From a virus: 48,321 nt of DNA. This document shows positions 5,746-12,996 of the stretch, piece after piece. Every line of letters starts with the position of its first letter. Position 1 is the stretch's first letter. A program made the translations under genes and the position numbers. Below the pieces are notes generated by a model. The model was not told where the DNA came from, made no database searches, and saw nothing but the letters and a program-made list of their open reading frames with translations. Where the stretch lies: positions 1 to 48,321 of IMG/VR virus record IMGVR_UViG_3300049001_000032, one strand, 5' to 3'.

Positions 5746-6651
5746 ATGAGACAGGGAAAGCAGCCCTCCACTCCGGCGATCCGCTGGACACACATCGGAT
5801 TCAATTTATGGCGATGCACGGCGGTCGAAGACGCCACAGGGAGGAAAACGGTCGTCGCAGACGTGCAGGGTTACGGCGAGGAAGACCGCGAGCGCTGCGG
5901 TACATGGGATGAAGAGGAGATCGGGGGCACGTGGCGGGCTGTGATGGCCGAGGGTCGCGTGCTGAATCCGAAATATCTCTTCAAGGCTCTGTATGACGCC
6001 AAGTGTGCAGTCGAGGTCGAGTTCTTTGCGAAACTTCAGCCTGGAGTAAGCGAAGGGGAGAAAGCGGTGGTTCTTAAGGCATTATGGAAATCGCCCTGCG
6101 ATTTTCAGTTGCTATTAATCCGCACGGGATTTGAGCCTGCTCTCCTATCGGACGTGATCGCCGCGCTGCATTCGAGTCAAATGATCCGCATCGAACGTCG
6201 CGGCGCTTTTTATTACTATCTACTGGAGCCAGGAGTTTTCGAGATAGAGACCTTTCGCAAGCTCCGGTCCCGACCAGCGCGCCGGGCGACTCGCCCAGGA
6301 AAAGTGAAATATGTGGCTCCGGTTAATGACGCTCTCACGGGCAGCACCGAGTCACCGCCGGAGATGAGGCACGTCCTGGAGGGTCCGGTAGCGAAGCGCG
6401 GGAGAAAGCCACAGGATTTGACCGGGCGACGGTTCGCGCGTCTCACTGTGCTTTCGTTGTCTGAGAAAAGGATTAGAGGCTCGCGCGCTTGGGTCTGCAA
6501 ATGCCGATGCGGAACACGAAGAATCGTTCCCACTTCTCACCTGAGAAATGGACAGGTCAAGCGCTGCCGCAACTGCTCCGGGCTGGCTATGCACAAAAGA
6601 TTCGCTCGCGAGTTGCAGGAGATCGAGGCGGGGCAGGTTGTCAAAATTTAG
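5746..6651 (+). CDS. Winged-helix and zinc-motif DNA-binding protein
   Basis: 301 residues. Residues ~105-165 resemble a winged helix (VVLKALWKSPCDFQLLLIRTG, then SDVIAALHSSQMI and a beta wing GAFYYYLL). The last ~80 residues hold the phage module DLTGRRFARLTVL, then W-C-x-C-x-C-G and CRNC, often seen beside HNH or AP2 DNA-binding domains. There is no HNH domain here. ATG 5746 has GAGGAAG upstream. An operator-like TGTCA/TGACA cluster lies on each side, so it may be a self-regulating transcription factor. DNA binding is well supported; its target is inferred. Confidence 0.62.
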   Translation: MRQGKQPSTPAIRWTHIGFNLWRCTAVEDATGRKTVVADVQGYGEEDRERCGTWDEEEIGGTWRAVMAEGRVLNPKYLFKALYDAKCAVEVEFFAKLQPGVSEGEKAVVLKALWKSPCDFQLLLIRTGFEPALLSDVIAALHSSQMIRIERRGAFYYYLLEPGVFEIETFRKLRSRPARRATRPGKVKYVAPVNDALTGSTESPPEMRHVLEGPVAKRGRKPQDLTGRRFARLTVLSLSEKRIRGSRAWVCKCRCGTRRIVPTSHLRNGQVKRCRNCSGLAMHKRFARELQEIEAGQVVKI

Positions 6652-6678
6652 TCCACGTATTGACAGGATAAAGCTGTC
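6639..6678 (+). promoter_or_regulatory. TGTCA/TGACA operator-like site, copy 2
   Basis: TGTCA at 6639, TTGACAG at 6660 and CTGTC at 6674, overlapping the end of the winged-helix gene. The spacing between the first two motifs (22 bases) is close to that of the upstream copy (21). Confidence 0.38.
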
Positions 6679-6738
6679 CGAAAAGCGATCTTAAAGAACA
6701 TCCTTTGGGTCGGATAATAATCCTTATGCTCATTGCCT

Positions 6739-6756
6739 GGTCAGACTGACCCTTTT
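6739..6756 (+). terminator. Weak terminator-like palindrome
   Basis: GGTCA and TGACC flank three bases and are followed by CTTTTCT. It lies in the gap between the winged-helix gene and the gene at 6829 and could end transcription of the former. The stem is only five base pairs. Confidence 0.3.
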
Positions 6757-6828
6757 CTGATAATCCACTTGAACCTCATCTTAAACTTTAATGGGAACCC
6801 AAAGGTCTGCTTAATCGGGAGATAGTAG

Positions 6829-7140
6829 ATGAACGCTCCGGCTGCAAACGATATAATTGAATCACATTCAAGCGATTCACCCGCCTTAGACAGCGCTTGC
6901 GAGCACCAGCGCTGGGAATCCTGGTTAGATATGACGAGATTGCTCGATGGGCAGGATCAACCCACCGGCCTCTTTATCTTGAAGCTGCGACTGCGCTGTC
7001 TTCGATGCAAGATGGATTTTCTGTTTGAGCAGCAAGAGTTGGTAGCGTTCTCTACAGATCGCGTCGAGATGTCCGTTGCTATGAAGGTAGCGAATGACCT
7101 GGGTGTGCTCGATTGTTCTGAAGATGCACGTCCTTCTTGA
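6829..7140 (+). CDS. Small cysteine-containing hypothetical protein
   Basis: 103 residues. After a Ser/Ala-rich start, CEHQRWESWLDM and LRCLRCKMDFLF suggest a zinc ribbon (C-x-H and C-x-x-C). Small proteins of this build are common in phages and often bind nucleic acid or host enzymes, but no family was recognised. GGGAG precedes the ATG. The 140 bases after it hold no gene. Confidence 0.6.
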   Translation: MNAPAANDIIESHSSDSPALDSACEHQRWESWLDMTRLLDGQDQPTGLFILKLRLRCLRCKMDFLFEQQELVAFSTDRVEMSVAMKVANDLGVLDCSEDARPS

Positions 7141-7283
7141 GCTTAGAGATGATCATCTATAGTCCATCGTCTAAAGTCGTCCCGCGATAATTTACTTTCC
7201 TCCCAAAATAATGTTTACTATGGCGGCGGTCTGCGCAAGACCCATTTGTTTCCACCAAATCCATTTACCAGGAGAATTCCAAA

Positions 7284-7661
7284 GTGAGCGTCAGAGCTAC
7301 AAAAAAGAGCACGGCTTTACCTAGTATTGGTTTTCCTCTTACTGATCGCGTCCTTGTCGAGCGCGCTGAGGAGCGAGAGCAAACCAAGGGCGGAATCATC
7401 ATTCCCGACCAAGCTAAAGACAGACCGTCTGAAGGCGTGGTGGTGGCCGTCGGCCAGGGAAAGCGTCGAGCGGACGGTGAGCGAATCACGCCGGATGTCG
7501 AAGTGGGCGACCGCGTGGTCTTTGGCAAACACAGCGGCAACGAGATTGCGATTGAAGGTCGCGAACTTGTGATTATGCGTGAAGAGGAGATTTTATTGCG
7601 CTTCCCGCGAAAAGGTGAAGTCTCTATTCACATGCAGGAGCGCGGAACTGTCAAAAGGTAA
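7284..7661 (+). CDS. GroES-like co-chaperonin
   Basis: 125 residues matching the Cpn10/GroES family: [10 protein letters not shown] at residues 18-27, the mobile loop region [17 protein letters not shown] at about 29-45, then [11 protein letters not shown] and [12 protein letters not shown]. The mobile loop GGIIIP is the part that docks on GroEL. The protein is about 25 residues longer than usual at its C-terminus. It probably modifies the host chaperonin to fold viral proteins such as capsid, as gp31 of phage T4 does. No GroEL gene is seen. The start is GTG, with GGAG nine bases upstream. Confidence 0.92.
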   Translation: MSVRATKKSTALPSIGFPLTDRVLVERAEEREQTKGGIIIPDQAKDRPSEGVVVAVGQGKRRADGERITPDVEVGDRVVFGKHSGNEIAIEGRELVIMREEEILLRFPRKGEVSIHMQERGTVKR

Positions 7662-7720
7662 ATTTATTTTTTCACCAGCCGTTGATAAACAGCGGCATAA
7701 CAGCCGGAAGGAGATAGTTC

Positions 7721-8206
7721 ATGTCCAAAGATTTAAGCGCAGAACAGGGATCTGATCCTTATCTAAACCTTGATAAGGCGGAAATCATCCCGGTTGCCGA
7801 AGGCCGAGTATTCAGGATTTATTATCCGGGTGGACGCTTTAACTTGGTAGAAGCGTCTCAAGCCGAGAGGTTCGCAAATCGGATTTTATCTCAGGTTCGT
7901 AGCGCTACTAAGGCAGAGCCTGAAGGCTCCCCTAAGTTTCAGTCCGAAGCAGTGGCCGAACCGCCGTGCGAGCAGTCGGCACCCTGCCCTGTGTGCGTAG
8001 AATATGAGAAGCGACTTTTAGACACGGGCTATTTACTGGGCAAAGCCTCACAGCCTTGGCCGGACGAGCCACCTGCTTCTCCGCCTTCATCACTTGGGGT
8101 GCGGATTTTACCGAGGCTTGATAAGGAGAAGACGAAAAATGATCTGGATTGCATCTCACGTCTTCTTTACGAACATCGGCAGACGCATGGGCCTACAAGG
8201 CGCTAA
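7721..8206 (+). CDS. Hypothetical protein, 161 aa
   Basis: 161 residues. The first ~65 look folded (EIIPVAEGRVFRIYYPGGRF, then an alpha helix). The middle is a Pro/Glu-rich linker with CPVCVEYEKRL. The end is basic. AAGGAGAT precedes the ATG. It follows the co-chaperonin gene on the same strand with a 59-base gap and no visible terminator. The function is unknown. Confidence 0.65.
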   Translation: MSKDLSAEQGSDPYLNLDKAEIIPVAEGRVFRIYYPGGRFNLVEASQAERFANRILSQVRSATKAEPEGSPKFQSEAVAEPPCEQSAPCPVCVEYEKRLLDTGYLLGKASQPWPDEPPASPPSSLGVRILPRLDKEKTKNDLDCISRLLYEHRQTHGPTRR

Positions 8207-8227
8207 AGCGGCGTAAGGGTTGTCATG

Positions 8228-8530
8228 ATGAACTTTGAACGTTGGGTGCAGTTATGCACCTGTGGCGGACCTCAGCCTGGCTTATCGGGCGACCGCGCGG
8301 ACGAGCACATGCCGGAGTGCGAGTACCGTCTCCAGTTGCAGTTGCAGGATGCCGGGCCTCAAAAGCAGATTCTTGAGCGTGGCACAAGCTACCTCATCTT
8401 CGCTGAAGATAGAGCGATGCGCGGTCGCTCTATCTTTTGTCTCAAGTGCAACCAGGAGAGTTATAACCCCCAGGATGTCGAGCAAAAGTATTGCGGGCAT
8501 TGTCATGCCTACCACATGAGCGGCGTCTAA
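8228..8530 (+). CDS. Phage zinc-ribbon protein
   Basis: 100 residues; two adjacent ATGs exist (8225 and 8228). The C-terminus FCLKCNQESYNPQDVEQKYCGHCHAYH is a zinc-ribbon pattern widespread in phage genomes. A second possible site, CTCGG...HMPEC, lies near the start. Such proteins are usually unassigned; binding DNA, RNA or a host polymerase is plausible. It is followed nine bases later by the next small gene. Confidence 0.7.
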   Translation: MNFERWVQLCTCGGPQPGLSGDRADEHMPECEYRLQLQLQDAGPQKQILERGTSYLIFAEDRAMRGRSIFCLKCNQESYNPQDVEQKYCGHCHAYHMSGV

Positions 8531-8539
8531 AGGAGTGTA

Positions 8540-8737
8540 ATGAGCATTCAAGACATGCGAATCGGCGACACGATCTTCAGCGTTGATGGGACTGTGTACA
8601 AAGTAGTGAAGAAGTTCGGCGACAAGGTAAAGGCTCGCGCAGTTGACCCACCAAAGCTTCTGAAGACATTCCGCGATGAGAAATTATTCTGTGTAGATTT
8701 TGATGATGGACTTTGGCAGGAGATTGTCAACTCATGA
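8540..8737 (+). CDS. Hypothetical protein, 65 aa
   Basis: 65 residues beginning MSIQDMRIGDTIFSVDGTVYKVVKKFGDKVKAR, a small beta-barrel-like pattern. AAAGGAG precedes the ATG. Its stop overlaps the next start (ATGA). No family was recognised. Confidence 0.65.
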   Translation: MSIQDMRIGDTIFSVDGTVYKVVKKFGDKVKARAVDPPKLLKTFRDEKLFCVDFDDGLWQEIVNS

Positions 8738-8790
8738 AAGGACAAAAGGACACGATGAAGATCGAAGACATAGCTTTTATCTGTCACTAA
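8734..8790 (+). CDS. 18-residue ORF
   Basis: An ATGA-coupled frame encoding MKGQKDTMKIEDIAFICH. It is the only open frame in the gap before the RyR-domain gene. It may be a real micropeptide, a coupling device or the remnant of a longer gene. Confidence 0.35.
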   Translation: MKGQKDTMKIEDIAFICH

Positions 8791-8835
8791 GCGAACCGCG
8801 CTTTGTGTGAATCACAGGGAGACCTATCTCAGCCT

Positions 8836-9441
8836 ATGTGGGCCGCAGCTCTTGAGTGGCAGCGCGAGAGTGCGATTCACGGCGTACAGTTTCACCTGGA
8901 TAACCCAGATGCAAGTGCCTCTGCCAGTCACGAAAGCTGGCTGAAAGAGAAGCTTGATCAAGGTTGGAGATATGGGTCTGTGAAGAACCCGGACACTGTT
9001 CCCTTCAGTGAGCTGCCGCCAGAACAACAGGCAAAAGACCATCTCTTTAGCGGTATCGTGCGCTCTCTCGTCTTTCCTATGAACTATCGCCGCGCAGATC
9101 TAAAAATGTTGGAGCGCCGACGGCGTTATGAGCGCGAGCTGAGAGACGTGGTTCATCTAGAGCGGCACATCAGACCGTCTCCCAACATGCCGCAGAATTT
9201 GTTGAGCGCGAGTATGGGTCGCGACGCAGGGCGATTTGGGGTCGAAGCTCTTGATCTGGTCGTGAAGTACAAAAACGATGAAAAGGGCGAAAACAGCCAG
9301 GGCGTCTCGTTAGACGACATCGTAGCAGCCTCCAGGAAGGCTTTTCAGGTAGCGACGAAGGCAAGGATATGGCGCGCGGTGAGTTCCGGGAATCGTTTTG
9401 ATGAGATGCTGGATTTCTTTCTATTCGAGAAGGGTGAATGA
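8836..9441 (+). CDS. RyR-domain protein
   Basis: About 201 residues. The stretch SHESWLKEKLDQGWRYG, VPFSELPPEQQAKDHLF and GIVRSL (residues ~31-79) matches the RyR repeat first named in ryanodine receptors and also found in phage and bacterial proteins linked to nucleotide or ligand sensing. The second half is helical, charged and unrecognised. The start is uncertain: ATG 8836 has AGGGAGA about 13 bases upstream; a TTG at 8803 is the alternative. The stop overlaps the next gene (ATGA). The domain call is good; the ligand is unknown. Confidence 0.7.
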   Translation: MWAAALEWQRESAIHGVQFHLDNPDASASASHESWLKEKLDQGWRYGSVKNPDTVPFSELPPEQQAKDHLFSGIVRSLVFPMNYRRADLKMLERRRRYERELRDVVHLERHIRPSPNMPQNLLSASMGRDAGRFGVEALDLVVKYKNDEKGENSQGVSLDDIVAASRKAFQVATKARIWRAVSSGNRFDEMLDFFLFEKGE

Positions 9442-9620
9442 AGTTGAGGAAAGACAAAAAACTTTACCGACAGCGGCGCAAGGCGCGAAAGAAAGCCATC
9501 CGCCACCAACACGCGGCAATGAACTTTCGCGGCATTCCTCGCCGTCTAAATGGTTCACGACTCGGATTACGCAGGCGAATGCTTATTGACTTTGCAGCGG
9601 GTTTCACAACAAATCCGTAA
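9438..9620 (+). CDS. Small very basic protein, 60 aa
   Basis: 60 residues, nearly a third Arg or Lys (for example KKLYRQRRKARKKAIRHQH). It starts by ATGA overlap after GAAGGG and ends TAATG into the next small gene. The charge suggests nucleic-acid binding. No family was recognised. Confidence 0.6.
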   Translation: MKLRKDKKLYRQRRKARKKAIRHQHAAMNFRGIPRRLNGSRLGLRRRMLIDFAAGFTTNP

Positions 9621-9769
9621 TGTGTCATTTATGGGAGCAGAACCGCTTTCAAGATACAAGCTTTAGTTCGCCGTTTTCAATAAAGCACAACATGAAGTGC
9701 TGGTTTGGAAACAATGCTCCCGAAACTGACCGATTACACAAATCCATCAAGGAAAGGACATCTCGATGA
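9620..9769 (+). CDS. Small protein, 49 aa, coupled at both ends
   Basis: A 49-codon frame starting MCHLWEQNRFQDTSF that begins by TAATG overlap with the upstream gene and ends by ATGA overlap with the downstream gene, filling a gap exactly. That double coupling is the evidence for it. It is polar, with two Cys and three His. The function is unknown. Confidence 0.5.
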   Translation: MCHLWEQNRFQDTSFSSPFSIKHNMKCWFGNNAPETDRLHKSIKERTSR

Positions 9770-9939
9770 AGAGACGATCTAAAGAGCAAGAAACAGGAAT
9801 TCTTAACTACCTGCTCTCGGCAATGAAGCTGCGAGTAAAGAAATTAAAGAAGTGGCGAGAGCAGCTTAATCAAATGATTGAGAAGGCTGAAAGCGAAGTC
9901 AATGATTTAGAGGAATCGCTTGCCGGTCTTCAAGAATGA
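9766..9939 (+). CDS. Small basic coiled-coil protein, 57 aa
   Basis: 57 residues. A basic segment MKLRVKKLKKWREQL is followed by a heptad-like acidic helix (MIEKAESEVNDLEESLAGL), suggesting a DNA-binding coiled coil. AAGGAAAGG lies nine bases before the ATG and the start overlaps the previous stop. The region after it, to 10077, holds only a 16-codon frame at 9936-9986 and no convincing gene. Confidence 0.6.
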   Translation: MKRRSKEQETGILNYLLSAMKLRVKKLKKWREQLNQMIEKAESEVNDLEESLAGLQE

Positions 9940-10077
9940 GTTCGGAATTAAGTAGTTATATGGGCCTCCTGAGAGTAAGCGCGTGACGTTCGGTTGAACC
10001 CTTCGGGGAATCCGGCCACTGATAACCCGCTCGTGAAATAAAACGGTGGCTTGCTCTCGGCCCCTTCCCCTTTCGTG

Positions 10078-10272
10078 ATGAGAACAGTCGTCAGGCTCTA
10101 CCATTTCTTCATGGCACACTTGGACGGCTACGGTGAGCCGTTTGCGCTGTGTGATGACTGCAAGCGCAGCTACCGAGTACCGGATCATTGCACGATGGAA
10201 CTCTTCTCTTATTCGACGAGCAGGCGCTGCGGCAAGTGCGGCAAGCGGGAGTCTGATAATGAAGTGGACTAA
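10078..10272 (+). CDS. Small zinc-ribbon-like protein
   Basis: 64 residues with CDDC (about residue 25) and CGKCGK (about residue 51), the usual spacing of a zinc ribbon. ATG 10078 is chosen by position, since no good ribosome binding site is visible. The end overlaps the start of the next small gene in another frame. Confidence 0.55.
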   Translation: MRTVVRLYHFFMAHLDGYGEPFALCDDCKRSYRVPDHCTMELFSYSTSRRCGKCGKRESDNEVD

Positions 10273-10381
10273 TCATGTTGAGTCGGATGGTTTCGCTTCG
10301 CGGTTTACTGGCTGCGGCTGCTCGATTCCTGTCCTCTTATTTATTCTCTTACTCGTAATTCTTTGCGGGGCGAAGCTGTGA
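10259..10381 (+). CDS. Small single-pass membrane protein, 40 aa
   Basis: 40 residues. A polar start is followed by CGCSIPVLLFILLLVILCGAKL, a clear membrane helix. GGGAG lies eight bases before the ATG. It overlaps the zinc-ribbon gene before it and the GTG of the next frame after it (GTGA). It could be a small membrane toxin, holin-like or superinfection-related peptide; the sequence does not decide. Confidence 0.55.
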   Translation: MKWTNHVESDGFASRFTGCGCSIPVLLFILLLVILCGAKL

Positions 10382-10470
10382 AAACTTTAACCGAGATGGA
10401 CGACGGAGAGTTGGTTGAATGCTCCCCCACTTCCAAAGAAGGGGATTCTTTTACAGTTAGGGAAAGGTGA
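10378..10470 (+). CDS. 30-residue acidic ORF
   Basis: GTG start overlapping the previous stop (GTGA) and stop overlapping the next GTG (GTGA). Encodes KTLTEMDDGELVE and a short polar tail. The support is the coupling on both sides. The function is unknown. Confidence 0.4.
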   Translation: MKTLTEMDDGELVECSPTSKEGDSFTVRER

Positions 10471-10700
10471 GTGGTTTTATGTTGAGGCTAAAAGCAAGGT
10501 TGATTTCTAAAGACGGTAGTCGCAGTCGAGAGCCGCTTGTGGAGGCTACGGTGGAATTTGATTCGGGCTTTGTCTCTGTTTACTCAGAGCGACTTGCCGA
10601 GAGTCCAGAGGCCGCAGAAGAGTGGCTTGCAGAACACGCCGAAGCGATTCTGTTAGCCAAGTGTTCTATCATTTTCACTCTTGAACATACTCCAAAGTAG
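10467..10700 (+). CDS. Hypothetical protein, 77 aa
   Basis: 77 residues with a beta-rich first half (LRLKARLISKDGS, then VEATVEFDSGFVSVY) and a helical second half. The start is GTG 10467 by coupling, or ATG 10479 after AGGGAAAGG. A hairpin follows the stop. The function is unknown. Confidence 0.55.
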   Translation: MSGFMLRLKARLISKDGSRSREPLVEATVEFDSGFVSVYSERLAESPEAAEEWLAEHAEAILLAKCSIIFTLEHTPK

Positions 10701-10702
10701 AA

Positions 10703-10726
10703 GCCAAATCTTGAAAGCGATTTGGC
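10703..10726 (+). terminator. Hairpin after the 77-residue gene
   Basis: GCCAAATC and GATTTGGC form a perfect 8-bp stem with an 8-base loop right after the stop. There is no T run, so termination is uncertain. Confidence 0.4.
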
Positions 10727-10780
10727 AATGGCTACGCATTCCTCTCTCACTTAAAAGAGAGTGTCTCTTGCGAGGTTTTG

Positions 10781-10837
10781 ATGAAGTCTCCCCGCGCTAA
10801 AGCAGCGCGGTTTCACTTGCGAGGTAATTATGGCTGA
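10781..10837 (+). CDS. 18-codon minigene with duplicated RBS and internal hairpin
   Basis: The ten-base sequence CTTGCGAGGT occurs at 10767 and again at 10816, each five bases before an ATG (10781 and 10830). The first drives an 18-codon frame that ends after the second start. A 7-bp hairpin (CCGCGCT/AGCGCGG, 10792-10810) lies inside it, just before the second site. This could tune translation of the gene at 10830. Confidence 0.35.
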   Translation: MKSPRAKAARFHLRGNYG

Positions 10838-11015
10838 TATGACTGCTGAGACTAAATGGTTACAAGACCATTACCGCGAACACGTTGACGCAGGCTTTGT
10901 TAACGTCGGCTCTTTGGAGAGTGCTCTAGCCGAGCAGTTTGACTATGAGTTGACCCCGACGTTAATAGCGGGCTTTCGCCCTGTTATTATTGAAGAAATA
11001 GAGTTTAATGCATGA
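10830..11015 (+). CDS. Hypothetical protein, 61 aa
   Basis: 61 residues, acidic, helical start (TAETKWLQDHYREHV) and a short C-terminal beta part. GAGG precedes the ATG. The end overlaps the next gene. No family was recognised. Confidence 0.6.
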   Translation: MADMTAETKWLQDHYREHVDAGFVNVGSLESALAEQFDYELTPTLIAGFRPVIIEEIEFNA

Positions 11016-11274
11016 AACATTATCAGACGAGGAGGAGGATGGCTTGAAAAACAAACCAATACCGGTAGGTGAAGCCACAAAGATTGCTGAATGGTACAAC
11101 TACGATCAAGTAATCATAGTTGCCTGGAATGCAGAGACCGGCGGGACTCATATCACCACTTTTGGAACTCTTCCTAAATACAAAAAGATGGCAGCGCAAG
11201 GTGGGGATCGTATCGCTGAGATTCTTGGTCTCGAAGGTCAGACAGTCTATGAAGATTATGTTGGTGAGCGATGA
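11008..11274 (+). CDS. Small conserved-looking phage protein
   Basis: Up to 88 residues. The core KPIPVGEATKIAEWYNYDQV, then VAWNAETGGTHITTFG and AAQGGDRIAEIL, resembles a family of small phage proteins of unknown role. The start is ambiguous: ATG 11008, or TTG 11044, which lies after GAGGAGGAGG, the best ribosome binding site nearby and a better match to where the conserved part begins. The stop overlaps the next frame (ATGA). Confidence 0.65.
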   Translation: MHETLSDEEEDGLKNKPIPVGEATKIAEWYNYDQVIIVAWNAETGGTHITTFGTLPKYKKMAAQGGDRIAEILGLEGQTVYEDYVGER

Positions 11275-11339
11275 AAACAAAATCTCTGATGTGTTTGCTC
11301 AAGGTTAGGTGCTGGCACATCTCCTCAAAAGAAAAATAG
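11271..11339 (+). CDS. 22-residue ORF closing the operon
   Basis: ATGA-coupled frame encoding MKTKSLMCLLKVRCWH and a short basic tail. Its stop lies in the base of a terminator hairpin. Likely the last member of this small-gene series, if real. Confidence 0.35.
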   Translation: MKTKSLMCLLKVRCWHISSKEK

Positions 11340-11362
11340 CGGGTGCAATAGTTACATCCGCT
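11338..11362 (+). terminator. Terminator-like hairpin ending the small-gene operon
   Basis: AGCGGGTG and CATCCGCT form an 8-bp stem with one G-T pair and a 9-base loop, followed by TTCAAATT. The next 160 bases (11363-11525) hold no gene. They contain CTATATAGTC at 11428, also present before the giant gene. Confidence 0.5.
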
Positions 11363-11525
11363 TTCAAATTACGAAAGATTCTGTCCCTTATAGCATACCC
11401 CCTATTTTTACGCCTCATCCAAATCTATATAGTCCACCCTCAATCGGACGTAGGATCCGAGACGGCGAAAATCAGGCATCGGCTCCCCGCCCTTTCGCTA
11501 CCATCCGTTCGGTTGAGATTCGTTT

Positions 11526-12953
11526 ATGGCTTTCTCGTTACTGAAAAAGAAGAAAGATATTGAGGATAAGCCTCTTCAGACGAGCGCTGCCACCACCACA
11601 TCACCGGCGCAATCTCAACCAGCTTCCAAAGAGAAACCCCAGTCGGCTGACGACGGCGCTGTTCATGACAGCGGGGCCCAGGCTCATCCCTGGTGGCCTC
11701 GCTTCGGCACACCGCCCTTCGTTGAGCCAAGCCGCCAAGAGCCAACCACGGAAGAGCCGATGCCAGCCGTCAACACTAACGCGGCGCGGCCTGGTCCCAC
11801 TGCGGACGCCGCTGCCCCATTGGATGACGTAGAAAGAGCGCGTCAGGAACTCGATAGGATTCAGAGCGCACCCATAACGAAAAAGAATAATCGTTTCGTC
11901 TCAGCGCTAATGGCAGCAATAGCCAAGGCAGGCGAGATGGCTCGGATCAATCTTCAGACCGGGCAGAACAACGCCCAGGGCGCGTTCGCTCTCGCCGGAG
12001 CCGCCGGAGCAGGCGCACTCGGCGGAGGCGCGATTGATCAACTCTACGACGAGAAGCAGGATCGTGCGCGCGAGGTGGCGAAAGCGCAACAAAAATATGA
12101 TTACACTCTCCAGCGCTCCGATGCTTCAGCCGCTATTGCCAAAAGGCGCGCCGATGCAGTCGAAACTGCTGCTGGCCCGCAGATTGAGCGAGACAAAATC
12201 AAGGCCCAGCGGGGTGTGCAGGAGAAGCGCCTGGAGATGGAAGAGAAACAGCGCCTCACGCAGCAATATAATTCTCTGCCCACGTTTGACCCGAATGATC
12301 CGGCTAATGCCGACTTCCTCGCACAGGCAAAGACTGCCGGTGTGAGCCTTCCGCCCAAAGAGAAGGGCGACAAAGTAAACATGACGGTCCTGCCGGATGG
12401 CCGTGTGGTCGAACAGCGTGTCAACGCCAAAGGTGATAGCTCTTACAAATATGCTGACGTGGACGGCAAGCCAATCGTCGCGCCCAAGCCTCACGATCTG
12501 AAAATTCCAGACACCTTCTACAAGGGCAAAGACAAGGATGCCTTGAAAGTTTCTGCTCTGGCATCAGTTCTCTCTTCAGGAAAATACAACAACGCCCAGG
12601 TCAAGCCGGAAATCTTGAACGCCTATGGTGGCGATATGGAGAGGGTCAACCGCGCGATCCGCAATGGCGAGCTATCGGCCAGCCAGGCTTTCAGTGATCC
12701 GCAGAAAGGCGCTGCCTTCGACGCCGAGGTGGCCGCTGCGCAGAGCAGCTCCTACTCCAGAGCGCAGGATTTCGACCGTGCGATAGATATGACCTCGCGC
12801 GACTCATCAGCCAAGCGGATCAGTTACGCACAGTTCGAGCGCGCTTACGGCCAGTACCAGCAAGATCTCGCGCGCGCGCGCTCACAGAAAGACAAGGAGC
12901 AGGCGCGCACGGAGTTCGAGAAATTTTTAGCGGGCGTTAGGCTCGTAGATTAG
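11526..12953 (+). CDS. Putative internal virion protein, glycine-rich
   Basis: 475 residues. The order is: a low-complexity Pro/Ala/Ser-rich region to about residue 95, a helical segment, a Gly/Ala-rich hydrophobic stretch (residues ~150-175, GAFALAGAAGAGALGGG) able to enter a membrane, then long charged helices and a C-terminal helical part. No enzyme motif is visible. It lies just before the gene for the giant polyvalent protein, and proteins of this composition beside ejected proteins in short-tailed phages often help DNA cross the envelope. That role is inferred from context. No strong ribosome binding site precedes the ATG. Confidence 0.55.
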   Translation: MAFSLLKKKKDIEDKPLQTSAATTTSPAQSQPASKEKPQSADDGAVHDSGAQAHPWWPRFGTPPFVEPSRQEPTTEEPMPAVNTNAARPGPTADAAAPLDDVERARQELDRIQSAPITKKNNRFVSALMAAIAKAGEMARINLQTGQNNAQGAFALAGAAGAGALGGGAIDQLYDEKQDRAREVAKAQQKYDYTLQRSDASAAIAKRRADAVETAAGPQIERDKIKAQRGVQEKRLEMEEKQRLTQQYNSLPTFDPNDPANADFLAQAKTAGVSLPPKEKGDKVNMTVLPDGRVVEQRVNAKGDSSYKYADVDGKPIVAPKPHDLKIPDTFYKGKDKDALKVSALASVLSSGKYNNAQVKPEILNAYGGDMERVNRAIRNGELSASQAFSDPQKGAAFDAEVAAAQSSSYSRAQDFDRAIDMTSRDSSAKRISYAQFERAYGQYQQDLARARSQKDKEQARTEFEKFLAGVRLVD

Positions 12954-12996
12954 TCAAACTATTCAACCTTTGCAAAGGAGCCAGTCAAGTAAACCA

